Assembly: GCA_937892255.1 (NCBI GenBank)
Contig: CALAUL010000081.1
Coordinates: forward strand, 1 to 64,000
Direction: 5' to 3'
DNA length: 64,000 nt
From: an uncultured Bacteroidales bacterium
GTDB taxonomy: Bacteria > Bacteroidota > Bacteroidia > Bacteroidales > Marinilabiliaceae
Positions within the stretch are counted from its first letter, which is position 1, and the number at the start of each line of letters is the position of its first letter. Shown here one piece after another: positions 42,931 through 53,010 of the stretch. The notes beneath the pieces were generated by a model that had not been told where the DNA came from, did no database searches, and worked only from the letters and a program-made list of their open reading frames with translations. Made by a program: the position numbers and the translations under genes.

Positions 42931-44020
42931 TGTAGTCACTTATAAACCATTTATCTTCGTTTATCATGTAGAGGTTGTTGCGCACGACAACGGAGCCGTC
43001 GCCAATGAAAGGACTTACATTTTCCAAGAAGTGCCTTTTGTATTTGTCACCTATAGCAGCGATGTCGGCAATATCCAAACCGGCCGAAGTGCGTAAATTG
43101 AGCATGACTTGTTCGTTGTAGATGTCGTCGGCAGAGAGAGTCTCGGTGTCGAAGTACTCGAGATTGTCCCTCAAGGCTCTTATGTAGTGAGCAATGTCGT
43201 ACGTATTCGAGCGACGACTATTGCCCGACAAAGAGCATGCCGCCGGACCGAACCCATAGTATGGAATGCGATGCCAATATGAAGTGTTGTGTCGGGAGTG
43301 GAATCCCTTGCGTGCGTAGTTCGAAATCTCGTAATGCTCATAGCCGGCCTCATTGAGTTTGTGCGTGAGCAGTGAATATTGTTCTGATACATCGTCATCG
43401 GTAGTAGGAGAAAGTAGGCCTTTTTGCAACATGTTGTAGAAGTGCGAACCATCCTCATACGAGAGAGCATAGGCTGACAGATGAGGGACGTTCATGGCGA
43501 TAAACTTCTCTATGTCATTGGCATAGTCGTAGCCTTTGTGCTGAGGCAGTCCGTAGATGAAGTCGATACTGATATTGGTAATGCCATTGTTACGAAGTGT
43601 CCCTACAGCCTGACTGACACGTGCGGCATTATGTCTGCGATTCATCATCTTCAGCATATTATCGTCGAGGCTCTGCACGCCCATGCTTACACGGTTGACG
43701 CCCATGTCGACAAGCATTTTTGCCAATTCGTACGTCATATCTTCGGGGTTGCACTCCACGGTATATTCCACCACAGAGGAGAGGTCGAAATGTTCCCTCA
43801 CGGCAGAGAGTAGCCTACGTAATAGTGTTATACCTATCGACGAAGGTGTTCCACCGCCGATATATACCGTCTCTATCTGTTCGCAGCATTGGCATAGGAC
43901 GAACTCTCGTGTCAGAGCCTCGAGATACGCTTCGGCACTACTGCCGTCGGTTGTGCGACAGAAGGTGCAGTAGTTGCATTTCGACTTGCAGAAAGGAACG
44001 TGAATATATATACCTGCCAT
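42908..44020 (-). CDS. hemW: radical SAM heme chaperone HemW
   Basis: Radical SAM protein (370 aa) formerly annotated as oxygen-independent coproporphyrinogen III oxidase. The [4Fe-4S] cysteines are C11, C15 and C18 (CKSKCNYC). The fourth cysteine of true HemN is absent after C18 (TFCR instead of C-x-C), supporting HemW. Later GGGTPSS, ECNPED and GVQSLDD blocks are typical. It overlaps the convergent UPF0104 gene by 23 bp. Confidence 0.92.
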   Translation of the reverse strand: MAGIYIHVPFCKSKCNYCTFCRTTDGSSAEAYLEALTREFVLCQCCEQIETVYIGGGTPSSIGITLLRRLLSAVREHFDLSSVVEYTVECNPEDMTYELAKMLVDMGVNRVSMGVQSLDDNMLKMMNRRHNAARVSQAVGTLRNNGITNISIDFIYGLPQHKGYDYANDIEKFIAMNVPHLSAYALSYEDGSHFYNMLQKGLLSPTTDDDVSEQYSLLTHKLNEAGYEHYEISNYARKGFHSRHNTSYWHRIPYYGFGPAACSLSGNSRRSNTYDIAHYIRALRDNLEYFDTETLSADDIYNEQVMLNLRTSAGLDIADIAAIGDKYKRHFLENVSPFIGDGSVVVRNNLYMINEDKWFISDYITSRLFV

Positions 44021-44068
44021 GATAGAGTGAAGAAGTTAAGATGTTGCATCAGGATACCAACGCAAGTG

Positions 44069-44076
44069 CAAAGATA
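44069..44076 (-). promoter_or_regulatory. -7 box of hemW
   Basis: TATCTTTG on the minus strand, 49 nt before the ATG. No clear -33 element. Confidence 0.45.
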
Positions 44077-44153
44077 CACAACGAAGTTCGTAGTATAGCG
44101 GTGTGGTAGGCGTTTTTTTGTTCATCTTACGACTAAGGTGTTGTCGTCTATGC

Positions 44154-44774
44154 TTATTTTACGTTAATCTTTGGGCAGATGTCGTTGAGTCCGCATTCGG
44201 AGCATTTAGGGTTTCGAGCGGTGCAGATATATCGACCGTGCAGAATGAGCCAATGGTGAGCCTTGGATAATATCTCTTTCTTAAACCCTTTAACAAGTTG
44301 TCTTTCAGTTTCTAATGGCGTAGAGCTGTTTTTCGACAAGCCCAAACGAGCAGCCACTCTGAATACGTGTGTGTCTACCGGCATAGTCTGTTTGTTGAAA
44401 GCAACGGCGGCAACGACATTAGCCGTCTTGCGTCCCACGCCCGGCAACTTTTGCATCTCGTCGATGTCGTCGGGTATCTGTCCGTCATATTTCTCATGAA
44501 GCATTTTTGACATATCCGACAGATGTTTGCTCTTACTGTTGGGATAGCTGCAAGACTTGATAAGTTGGTAAATCTCGTCTGTTGAGGCTTCTGCCATTAT
44601 CTTTGGAGTCGGGAAAGCGTTGAAGAGAGCCGGCGTTATTGTATTGACGCGTTTATCGGTACATTGAGCGGACAACATAACGGCGACGAGCAACTCGAAA
44701 GCATTGGAGTAGTGCAATTCGGGTTGCGGGTTGGGCATTGTCTTTTCAAAGTATTCGGTTATTTTTTCGAACAT
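44154..44774 (-). CDS. nth: endonuclease III
   Basis: DNA glycosylase/AP lyase (206 aa) for oxidised pyrimidines. The helix-hairpin-helix LPGVGRKTANV has the catalytic K116, D134 sits in VDTHVFR, and the [4Fe-4S] loop is C184-X6-C191-X2-C194-X5-C200, the same spacing as in E. coli Nth. I start at 44774 (MFEKITEYFE); the frame extends 14 codons upstream inside the neighbouring gene. It overlaps the end of the NlpC/P60 gene by 16 bp. Confidence 0.95.
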   Translation of the reverse strand: MFEKITEYFEKTMPNPQPELHYSNAFELLVAVMLSAQCTDKRVNTITPALFNAFPTPKIMAEASTDEIYQLIKSCSYPNSKSKHLSDMSKMLHEKYDGQIPDDIDEMQKLPGVGRKTANVVAAVAFNKQTMPVDTHVFRVAARLGLSKNSSTPLETERQLVKGFKKEILSKAHHWLILHGRYICTARNPKCSECGLNDICPKINVK

Positions 44775-45484
44775 GGTATGACACGTTTGATGGCTCTGAG
44801 AGTGTGGGTATAGCAATTGCGGTCGTTGTTGTAAATGCCGTAGTGGTCCAGTGCGTCAATCCTTACACAGCCTGAGGCGTGAATGATGGTGTGATTATCA
44901 ACACACAAGCCTACATGTGTTATCTTGCCTTCGTCATTGTCGAAAAATGCCAAATCTCCCTCTTTGATGTCGTCGATAAACTCTATGAGTTGTCCCAGTT
45001 CTATTTGTTGCGAGGCATTTCGTGGAAGAGCTATTCCATGTATTTTGTAGACTATTTGTGTAAAACCGGAACAGTCGATACCGAAGAAAGTTCTTCCGCC
45101 CCATAGGTACGGCGAACCCAGAAAGAGGCGTGCAGTATCTATGATGTTGTTTTTAGCATTGGTCGTGGGTTCTGTTGTTTCGCTACCACCCGTTATAAGT
45201 AGTGGGTGAGAGCAGTCTGCCGGGTGTATGGTGGTGTGTGGAGTACTTACGATGTGCCTCTTTTTTTCGATATATCGGTCGAATACGTCAGTAGCGACAG
45301 GTGTATGTAGTTTGGCATCTATCCAACCTTCGTAACCATCGAAATCCAGGCGTATCTTCTTCCATTTACCTTGTGTTTCGAGTACCGAGAATGTCTCGCC
45401 ATAGAGTATTTGAGTTTCCATTTCGGCACTTTCTCGTGCTTCGTATCGTACAGGAATGAATGCGTATTTACAGATAGCTTTCAT
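44759..45484 (-). CDS. NlpC/P60 peptidoglycan hydrolase with SH3 domain
   Basis: Cell-wall endopeptidase (241 aa) with an N-terminal SH3-like half (residues 1-65) and a C-terminal NlpC/P60 domain. The triad is C138 (GIDCSGF), H190 (ITHVGL) and H202 (TIIHASG). It resembles YkfC-type gamma-D-glutamyl-L-diamino acid peptidases. No signal peptide is visible: it starts MKAICKYAFIPVR, so it may recycle murein peptides in the cytoplasm. Coupled to nth. Confidence 0.88.
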   Translation of the reverse strand: MKAICKYAFIPVRYEARESAEMETQILYGETFSVLETQGKWKKIRLDFDGYEGWIDAKLHTPVATDVFDRYIEKKRHIVSTPHTTIHPADCSHPLLITGGSETTEPTTNAKNNIIDTARLFLGSPYLWGGRTFFGIDCSGFTQIVYKIHGIALPRNASQQIELGQLIEFIDDIKEGDLAFFDNDEGKITHVGLCVDNHTIIHASGCVRIDALDHYGIYNNDRNCYTHTLRAIKRVIPCSKK

Positions 45485-45502
45485 ACTCGTTTTTATTAAT
45501 AA

Positions 45503-45536
45503 ATCGTTAGCATCTAATTATATAGATACTAACGAT
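45503..45536 (-). terminator. hairpin after the TonB receptor/lipoprotein transcript
   Basis: ATCGTTAG (45503-45510) pairs with CTAACGAT (45529-45536). After one mismatch the stem continues with ATCTA/TAGAT around a 6-nt loop. AT-rich sequence follows on the minus strand, but no clean T-run. Confidence 0.6.
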
Positions 45537-45559
45537 AAGAATTTGTTATACAACACTTA

Positions 45560-47977
45560 TTATTGGGTTAATACCGATTCTTCAACAACTCTGAAGTTCT
45601 TGAACTCCCAGGTAGCGGCAGCCGCTTCGTCGCTCTTGTACTTCAAAGCTATGACAATACTTTGATTGCTGTACTTGCTGAGGTCTATAACGCCAATGTT
45701 GACGTAGTCCCATGTCTGACCGTCAGACCATGTCGGAACGGTGAGTTTCTCCCATGTACAAGAAGTGGCATCGCCTTTATAGTCAGCAGAGACAAGTACT
45801 TCAAAGTAAGATGTTGGGTCTGCGCCGTTTAGGTATCTGTGAGCCTCATCGAATGTCAGGACGGGCTTTTGTGCCTTTTTGAGAGTTATGACGGGCGATA
45901 TTACGTAAGCCTCGCTCTTTGTATTAGAGGTGTTGTTGAAGCCTGTTGCTTTCCAGCCGTAAGAGTATGTTATGCTCCATACGTAGCTCAGACCATCGCC
46001 TAAAGTGACATTTTGTACCGTAAAGCCACCTTCATCGCCTAAAAGGGTGTTCTTGTAGAACGAACTGAGGTTGGCTTCTATACTCTCTGCGTATTGTGTG
46101 AATGTCGTTGTCTCAGAGGCTGTCGTTCCGACCTTTGTCCATGTGCCATCTTTCAGAGTGTATTCTGTCGCTGTGTAGTTATCTTTCGAGTCAACGAAAA
46201 GAACAACGACATTGGTGTTGTTCTCGGCAAACGGATATTTGTCAGCGAGATATATTGGCAACATCATATCCGGATTGCTTACTTTGGAGTCGTCGATAGC
46301 CGTATAATCTGATGGTTGTAAAACTGCGACTTTGACATCTTTGTTGGTGTATCTTGTCCAATTTTTTCCATCGAAACGGTAAGCTTCGCTCTTCGTTGGA
46401 GTTACCGTGGTAGTTTTTAGAGCTTTGTTGCCCGAAACATAGTCTGTCGACACCCAAACAGAGAGGTTTGATACCGAGCCTTTGTTTATAGCTTCATCGA
46501 ATGAGAAGTAGGGCAGAGCCGCATTTTCATCAATGGTGAACGAAGGAGAGATGAGCCACGATTCGCTTGGTATGGCAATGTCTTTGTAGGCTGTGCCTTT
46601 ATAGCCGTATTTGTTGTCAAGTGTCCACACTTCGGATAGTGAGTTTAGTTCAACGTCATTGACAGAGAATCCTTCTGCGTCGCCATTTGTAATGGTTCGT
46701 TGTACGTAGTTGACGGCGTTGTATTTAGTATCGGCATAAGCTCCGAAAGAGTATTTGCCGTTGTAGTAGTTCAGTTTTACGCATTTGCCATTTGTGGCAT
46801 TTGCGATGACAAATTGGTCAGACTCTGTAGGTGTTATAGTCCAAATAGCACCGTCGGTAGGTAGTTCTGCGCTGACGTTGTAGCTGTCGTAAGTGCCGCT
46901 GAGATAGAGGTATTTGTCAATGGCGTTCTTAATGGTAAAACCGTTTGTTGTAGAGTCAATGTTGACAATGTAATCATCGGCAGAGCCTACGTTTATCACA
47001 TTGTCTGATATTGTCATTGTCGGCGGAGCCATGTATCCGTAGTTTTTGTCGTCAGTGATACGTCCCCATGGGTAGAATTTACCATCAGAATCCATTGCGA
47101 CAAAGATGTATTCTCCCGTTTTGATGTCGGTGTTCTTTGTTACCTTTTTGAACGAGCCATCTTGTTGTCTTGCATAAGCGTATACATTCAGATATGGGAC
47201 ATATGCAGCTTTGAAGTTCTTTATTTCCCAGGTGGCGGCGTCGCTATTTGTACTTGTGTATTTAAAGCCGATGTTTACCGTTTGTCCTTTGTATGGAGAT
47301 AGGTCTATGGCTCCACTGTTTACGTAGTTCCAGTTGTTGCCGGCTGCACGGACGGGAATGGAAGATAGTTCTGTCCAAGTAGGTTCGGCAGTTTGAGTCC
47401 CACCGCCGATAGATGGTTCTGTTGGTGAGTATGCGTAATTGACAATCAGCATGTCGCCTTCAGAGGCGTCGAGTTTGTTGGTGTTGAGCAGTTGGGCGAG
47501 TTTTGTTTCGCTTTTTGGACTCAAGAATGAAGCATTGACCTTGTTCCCCCATATAGCCTCGTAGGCCTCATCGTCTAAGGTGTAGCTATCGATGTTTGAG
47601 AAGTCGGTCATGTAAGCCGAAGGTCCGACGTAGTTGTCGTATGTGACAATATATTTAGAGCCTTCGCTTGCGTAGGGGTATTTGGTGGCAAGGTAAGCTG
47701 GCAAGTACATATCAGCTGTTGCCATATCATTGAAGCAACACTCACTGCCAACCTTTGCAAGGGCGTCGGAATAGGCTGTTGTCTGGTCGTCTAATCCTGT
47801 GGCGATAGCTTTATTGTCGATATTGCCTGCTATGATGGCATAGTCGCTTTTTTCTAACGTCAGTACTATCTCTTTAACGTCGGTCAGTTCTGTTTTTATA
47901 TCGAATTGGTCATTGTAATCTTCGCATGAGAATAGGGCGAATACAAGGGCCGACAATGGAATGATATATCTTTTCAT
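45560..47977 (-). CDS. large surface lipoprotein with duplicated beta-sandwich modules
   Basis: Lipoprotein of 805 aa (lipobox ending at C18). Two related modules recur: one with WELKNF-type ends (WNYVNSGAIDLSPYKG... WEIKNFKAAY near residues 215-260, and WDYVNIGVIDLSKYSN... WEFKNFRVVEE at the C-terminus), and one with VWTLDNKYGYKGTAY / VWSITYSYGWKATGF followed by WLISPSFTI / YVISPVITL. These look like choice-of-anchor-J/DUF5017-type domains of Bacteroidales surface proteins. It starts 12 bp after the TonB receptor gene and is probably its partner; the ligand is unknown. Confidence 0.8.
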   Translation of the reverse strand: MKRYIIPLSALVFALFSCEDYNDQFDIKTELTDVKEIVLTLEKSDYAIIAGNIDNKAIATGLDDQTTAYSDALAKVGSECCFNDMATADMYLPAYLATKYPYASEGSKYIVTYDNYVGPSAYMTDFSNIDSYTLDDEAYEAIWGNKVNASFLSPKSETKLAQLLNTNKLDASEGDMLIVNYAYSPTEPSIGGGTQTAEPTWTELSSIPVRAAGNNWNYVNSGAIDLSPYKGQTVNIGFKYTSTNSDAATWEIKNFKAAYVPYLNVYAYARQQDGSFKKVTKNTDIKTGEYIFVAMDSDGKFYPWGRITDDKNYGYMAPPTMTISDNVINVGSADDYIVNIDSTTNGFTIKNAIDKYLYLSGTYDSYNVSAELPTDGAIWTITPTESDQFVIANATNGKCVKLNYYNGKYSFGAYADTKYNAVNYVQRTITNGDAEGFSVNDVELNSLSEVWTLDNKYGYKGTAYKDIAIPSESWLISPSFTIDENAALPYFSFDEAINKGSVSNLSVWVSTDYVSGNKALKTTTVTPTKSEAYRFDGKNWTRYTNKDVKVAVLQPSDYTAIDDSKVSNPDMMLPIYLADKYPFAENNTNVVVLFVDSKDNYTATEYTLKDGTWTKVGTTASETTTFTQYAESIEANLSSFYKNTLLGDEGGFTVQNVTLGDGLSYVWSITYSYGWKATGFNNTSNTKSEAYVISPVITLKKAQKPVLTFDEAHRYLNGADPTSYFEVLVSADYKGDATSCTWEKLTVPTWSDGQTWDYVNIGVIDLSKYSNQSIVIALKYKSDEAAAATWEFKNFRVVEESVLTQ

Positions 47978-47989
47978 GGTTTTATGATG

Positions 47990-50704
47990 TTAGAAATTGA
48001 CCTTTAAACGAACGCTATATGTACGACCCAAAGAGTAGAAGCAGTATATGTTGCTTTCGTTTGCTTCTTTGTATTTTGCTGATTCTATACTTGTTGGGTT
48101 GTATGCTTTTGATATGTATTGGTAGTCGAATAGGTTGTTGACATTGCCAAAAAGTGTAGCTTTGAGGTTTCCTATTTCAAATCGGTAAGAGGCGTTAATA
48201 TCAATCTGACAGGCATGAGGTATCTTCCAAGGCTTTAGTAGATTCACCTCTTTGCCTATTGATAGGTTGTTGCCATTAAACGAATAGTATGCGTACTTGT
48301 TGCCGTAGTACGTACATTCGCCGCTTATCTTAAGCCCTTTCATTGGTTTGATGGTTGCTCCCAACATGGCTGTTGTCTGAGCGGAACCACCGACCTTGAT
48401 GTCTTTTAGGTTTATTTTTGCCCAAGCGTGGTCTTCTGCTTTTATTTGTGTTTTTTCGCCTTCGGGGGTCAGTGCTATACCGTTTTTGTTATATAGGTAT
48501 CCAATAGCATTGTCTGACCAGTTCCAGTCGCCCAATGATAACATGGCGTCGATGTCCAACCATGACAAAGGACGTATGTCGGTTTCTACTTCTATGCCTT
48601 TGTGGAGAGCATTAACTCCTGTCATGTTTAAGAAGAACTCCACTTGGTTGTCTAATGTTCCAGTTTTCGTCATAGCCTTGTCTATCCAACGTGTGTAGTA
48701 AGCATTGACGTTGACCGTTGCCCATTTCTCTTTGAAGCCGTATCCTGCTTCGATAGAGAATATTTTTTCGTTTTCTGCGTCAACATTTATCACGTTGCTT
48801 GTTGTCGACTGCATGAAAGCACCGTTTGCGAATTTAGGAGCACGACTTATAGTGCCTATGTTAACGAAGACGTTATGATTGTCGGAAAGGTTGTAGTTGG
48901 CACCGCCTTTGAGGGTAAATCCCCAGAAGTCCACGGTCTCCGACTTGGCGTGAGCCTCGTCATAGTAGAATCGGTCGTAACGCCAATATGCGGTATTTGA
49001 CACCGAGGCAGAGACGAATGCAGATAGGGCGTTCTTGTTGTATTCTGCTTGTCCGAAGAGGCCTTCTTGCATTACATAGCCATCGTAGTCACGATATACT
49101 ACGTCTCCTACACTGAGTTTCTGGTTTTTCCATTCGTCGTCTGCGTTTTGGTTGTTGCTTTGACTGACATCGAAGCGACTCGAGTCGATGAAGTACTTGC
49201 CTCCGAACATGTCGTTTATCTCATTGGTGTGTGTGCCTTTGTAGTATCTGAAATCGATACCGCCATAGACATCTATGCAATTTGCAAGTTGTGTTGTATA
49301 TGTCGAGAGCAAGCCTATCCATGTGTGATAGTTTTTTGAGTCGGTCATTACCAAAAGAGAGCCTGTTTCGCTTGTCTCGTTTACCTCTTGTATTGCGTTA
49401 TAGTCAAATGTGCCGTCGCTCTTTCTGAATTTCATGTTGAGTTCTCCATATTGAGCACCGCGCCAATCGCTGAAACTATAGTCGCCGTACTGACTACCTT
49501 GTCCTGAGTATCCGCCACCTCGACCAATAGATACATACGCAGATGTTGAAAGGTTAGATTTGTCGTTTATCTGCCACTGGTGGTTGAGTGATATTTGTGG
49601 TTTGTGGTAGAAGTTGTAGTCTGATGTCTTACGATTGCCATTTCTGTCGAAGCCGTAAGTTGCGTTGTATTTGTAATTCTTGACACCGTATTGTTTCTCT
49701 ACCATTTGCCAGCCTGCTATTGTAAGGGCTCCGTAAGAGTTACTTCTTTGATAGTGAGTCTGTGGAGCACCAAAGGCTGTGAATGACAACTGATGACTGT
49801 CGTTGATACGTTTTGATATGTTGATAAACCAGTTGTAGGCGTTGAAGTCAGTTCCTTGAACGTATCCGTCGCCCCAATGTCGGGAGCCGAGCAGTGTGAG
49901 AGCCCAGCCATTTGATGTCATGCCGGTCGATACCTTGAACATTATCTTGTTCATGTTATCGTTGCCCATGCCGTAAGAGATAAATCCTCCTTTTTCTGCA
50001 TCGAGGTTGTTCGTGATGATGTTTATCGTTCCTCCCACAGACGGAGCAGATACTTTTGAAGCACCCAAACCGCGTTGTGTCTGCATAGAGCGTGTCACAT
50101 CAGACAATCCTGCCCAGTTGGACCAATAGACAGAGCCGTTCTCCATGTCGTTCATCGGGACACCGTTGATGACAGTAGCTATGTTGGTGTTGTCAAAACC
50201 ACGCATGTATATCTCTGAGTCGCCATACGCTCCGCCTTGTTTGTCGGCATAAACTCCGGGTGTCGATTTCAGTACTTCGGGAAATTCTAATGTGCCGAGT
50301 TTTTCCTCTATGAGCATTCCGCTTATGCTCGACATGGCAACGGGCGTTTTGCGAGCAACGGCAACAGACGATGTTATGGTAACATCATCGAGGGATTTGA
50401 TATCTGATACTAATTCGATGATACCCAGATTGGTCTTCTTGTTCGATGATGGAGTGATGTTTATTTCCTTTGTCACATACCCCAAGTATGATATCTGAAT
50501 GATAGGTTGTTCGTCGTTTATATTAATGGTAAAATTGCCATCTATGTCGGTTATGGTACCGGAAGATGTTCCTTTGATAATTACGGCTCCTCCTACTATT
50601 GGCTCTTTGCTATTTTGGTCAATAACACAGCCGGATATTGTCTGTTGTGCATATACTCCTATTGATGCAATTAGCATTAACGTAAACAAACAAAATGTCC
50701 TCAT
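47990..50704 (-). CDS. TonB-dependent receptor
   Basis: Outer-membrane receptor (904 aa). Signal peptide to about residue 19, a carboxypeptidase-regulatory-like domain (ISGCVIDQNSKEPIVGGAVI to about 105), plug domain (EIYMRGFDNTNIATVINGVP) and a 22-strand barrel ending SVRLKVNF. It lacks a SusD partner; the gene after it is a large lipoprotein. It could take up a metal chelate, vitamin or peptide rather than a glycan. The gap to the upstream HD gene is 29 bp. Confidence 0.93.
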   Translation of the reverse strand: MRTFCLFTLMLIASIGVYAQQTISGCVIDQNSKEPIVGGAVIIKGTSSGTITDIDGNFTININDEQPIIQISYLGYVTKEINITPSSNKKTNLGIIELVSDIKSLDDVTITSSVAVARKTPVAMSSISGMLIEEKLGTLEFPEVLKSTPGVYADKQGGAYGDSEIYMRGFDNTNIATVINGVPMNDMENGSVYWSNWAGLSDVTRSMQTQRGLGASKVSAPSVGGTINIITNNLDAEKGGFISYGMGNDNMNKIMFKVSTGMTSNGWALTLLGSRHWGDGYVQGTDFNAYNWFINISKRINDSHQLSFTAFGAPQTHYQRSNSYGALTIAGWQMVEKQYGVKNYKYNATYGFDRNGNRKTSDYNFYHKPQISLNHQWQINDKSNLSTSAYVSIGRGGGYSGQGSQYGDYSFSDWRGAQYGELNMKFRKSDGTFDYNAIQEVNETSETGSLLVMTDSKNYHTWIGLLSTYTTQLANCIDVYGGIDFRYYKGTHTNEINDMFGGKYFIDSSRFDVSQSNNQNADDEWKNQKLSVGDVVYRDYDGYVMQEGLFGQAEYNKNALSAFVSASVSNTAYWRYDRFYYDEAHAKSETVDFWGFTLKGGANYNLSDNHNVFVNIGTISRAPKFANGAFMQSTTSNVINVDAENEKIFSIEAGYGFKEKWATVNVNAYYTRWIDKAMTKTGTLDNQVEFFLNMTGVNALHKGIEVETDIRPLSWLDIDAMLSLGDWNWSDNAIGYLYNKNGIALTPEGEKTQIKAEDHAWAKINLKDIKVGGSAQTTAMLGATIKPMKGLKISGECTYYGNKYAYYSFNGNNLSIGKEVNLLKPWKIPHACQIDINASYRFEIGNLKATLFGNVNNLFDYQYISKAYNPTSIESAKYKEANESNIYCFYSLGRTYSVRLKVNF

Positions 50705-50733
50705 ATCTTTTTTGTATTGTGATTGTTATTCTT

Positions 50734-52857
50734 TTACTTCATCATTTCCGGATACTGAATGCGGCTTCGGTATATATTTTTCAGTTTGTTTTTGAATACC
50801 TCTTTTGCCTTGTGTATGTCACTGAAAGTGATGTCTGCTTTGTCAAACTGATTGCTCTCTATCTGCATAGTTATGATTTTATCAACCAACGAGTCTATTG
50901 CGTCGTCGGAGTAGCTTTGCAGGCTCTTGCTACTTGCTTCTACAGCGTCAGCCATCATGAGAAGAGCTTGTTCTTTTGTCGTGGGTGCAGGTCCGTGATA
51001 GCTGAAGAGGCTTTTGTCTATTTCTTCATTGCGATGTTCGTTGCACCAAGCTACGTAGAAGTAACGTGCAGTAGATGTGCCGTGATGAGTGTATATGAAG
51101 TCTATAACAGCTTGTGGCAGATTGTGTTTGCGTGCAAGTTTTGCTCCATTCTCAACGTGTTTTATTATCATATTGGCACTCTCTTTGTAGCTAAGTTCGT
51201 TGTGCGGATTTATACCTCCGACTTGATTCTCTGTGAAGTACATCGGAGCCACAATCTTTCCTATGTCGTGGTACAACGCTCCGACTTTAACAAGCATTGC
51301 GTTTGCTCCTATCTGATACGCAGCTTCTTGTGCAAGGTTACTTACTTGTACAGAGTGCTGGAATGTCCCCGGTGCTTTTTCCGACAACTCGCGCAATAGT
51401 GCTCCGTTGGTGTCTGCCAATTCTACGAGTGTCACCTCCGACAAGAAGCCGAACATCTTCTCAAAGACATAGATAGACGGATAACTCAACAGCAGTAACA
51501 TTCCGTTTATTGCGAACATAATGAAGAACGATGCGTTTATGCTGTCCCATTCTCCGGTGCGCCACAGCGTGTAGCCGGTATAAGTGACAATGTAGCATAT
51601 CACGACCATGAGTGCGGTGCGAACTATCTGTATCCTTCGTGTCAAGTGTACCAGACTAATAATAGCTATCATACCTGCCGGAATGTGTAATAGCACAAAG
51701 AGTTGACTGCTATATGCAAAGAACGAAACGATGATTATCGTTATCACGTGCACATACATCGCCAATCTGGAGTCGAGGAATATTCTTAAAAATATTGGAA
51801 GCAATACGAACGGTATAATGAAGCTTATATTCCCGTGTTTGCTTGCAATCAATCCCGCTCCTGCAACAAAGAGTGTCATCATCAACAGTATGAAATTGAT
51901 GCAGTGCAACTGTTTGAATATGTCTGTACGGAAGTATTTCAAGAACAAAAACACTGATATAAGCAAACACATGACCATGAAGAACTCTCCCAAGTATATG
52001 GAAAATGTTGCACCTTTTACATCGTATTTGTTCTCGTATATTTTCTTCAGTGAATTCAATACTTTCATGGCATGTTTGTCTACGATGTCTCCCGTTCCGA
52101 TTATCTTTTGTCCTGACATCATCATGCCGGAAGTTAACGGTGTATTGTTTATTCGTGCTTCAAGCTCCATGTCACTCCTATGTTTGTCGTATCTAACGTT
52201 TGCATTTAGTATTTCACCGATAGGCAAATGTTCGACAAGGGTGTTGGTCCATGTATTTGTTTGTCCGTATTTTTCGAGAAGTTTGTCGGAGATACTTTGA
52301 TTTATCTCTATGAAAGCTTCGTGGAAAGTAAGAAGTTCGCTTAGTTCGTAGGGTTCTACAGTGTTGCCTCTGACAACCATCATTTCATAGGTGTTGTCAT
52401 ACTTTGTGTCGATGTCGGTCGGTAATTCCACGACTCCGCGTTTGTATGCGTTGTGAACCGACAGTGTTAATTCCCGACTTACGAAAGTTCTCACTGAATC
52501 GATGTTTACCGACGAAGGACACAGCACTTCGAATTTGTTGTTGTAGTCGAGTAGAGTCTTTTTTACTAATAGCGATAATTCATTTGCATTGACGCTGTCT
52601 GCTGTGAAATAGGGGAAGAAACTTTTTCGTATGCTGTCGTGTTCTAATGATAATTCTTCCGAAGTCTTGTATATAGGGAAGTCAAAAGGCGCAATGACAT
52701 TTTCTCCACTCCAAGGTCTATTTATTTCGTATTCGGACGTAAACATGTTAAGTCGCGGAAACGACATGACCATTACGATACCTGTCAGAATAAAGGCAAC
52801 AACTCTATATACGGGTTTGTAGTATTTATGCCAAAGAAAGCGTATGTGTTCTTTCAT
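50734..52857 (-). CDS. 7TM-HD family phosphodiesterase (PgpH-like)
   Basis: Membrane protein (707 aa) with one N-terminal helix, an extracytoplasmic domain (about residues 45-270), a seven-helix block (about 285-465) and a cytoplasmic HD domain. The HD motif is HSVQVSNLAQEAA and LYHDIGK (about residues 515-540), with TYTHHGTS later. The architecture is that of PgpH, a c-di-AMP phosphodiesterase, so a role in c-di-AMP turnover and osmotic control is likely. It may be co-transcribed with the TonB receptor downstream. Confidence 0.92.
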   Translation of the reverse strand: MKEHIRFLWHKYYKPVYRVVAFILTGIVMVMSFPRLNMFTSEYEINRPWSGENVIAPFDFPIYKTSEELSLEHDSIRKSFFPYFTADSVNANELSLLVKKTLLDYNNKFEVLCPSSVNIDSVRTFVSRELTLSVHNAYKRGVVELPTDIDTKYDNTYEMMVVRGNTVEPYELSELLTFHEAFIEINQSISDKLLEKYGQTNTWTNTLVEHLPIGEILNANVRYDKHRSDMELEARINNTPLTSGMMMSGQKIIGTGDIVDKHAMKVLNSLKKIYENKYDVKGATFSIYLGEFFMVMCLLISVFLFLKYFRTDIFKQLHCINFILLMMTLFVAGAGLIASKHGNISFIIPFVLLPIFLRIFLDSRLAMYVHVITIIIVSFFAYSSQLFVLLHIPAGMIAIISLVHLTRRIQIVRTALMVVICYIVTYTGYTLWRTGEWDSINASFFIMFAINGMLLLLSYPSIYVFEKMFGFLSEVTLVELADTNGALLRELSEKAPGTFQHSVQVSNLAQEAAYQIGANAMLVKVGALYHDIGKIVAPMYFTENQVGGINPHNELSYKESANMIIKHVENGAKLARKHNLPQAVIDFIYTHHGTSTARYFYVAWCNEHRNEEIDKSLFSYHGPAPTTKEQALLMMADAVEASSKSLQSYSDDAIDSLVDKIITMQIESNQFDKADITFSDIHKAKEVFKNKLKNIYRSRIQYPEMMK

Positions 52858-52882
52858 GTAATTTTAAGTATATATATTGGCA

Positions 52883-52890
52883 CAAATGTA
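52883..52890 (-). promoter_or_regulatory. -7 box of the 7TM-HD gene
   Basis: TACATTTG on the minus strand, 25 nt before the ATG; no good -33 partner. Confidence 0.4.
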
Positions 52891-52952
52891 ATATTTATTT
52901 TAGTAAGTATAAGATGTGGTTTGTATTTTATTGCATAATATTTGGTTGGATA

Positions 52953-52997
52953 TAAAAAATACGACGTGTTCATCAATTAAATATGAATCCGTCGTAT
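52953..52997 (-). terminator. terminator after the efflux operon
   Basis: ATACGACG (52959-52966) and CGTCGTAT (52990-52997) close a stem with an inner TTCAT/ATGAA pair; on the minus strand a run of T follows (complement of 52953-52959). Confidence 0.75.
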
Positions 52998-53010
52998 CTG
53001 TGTTTTTATT

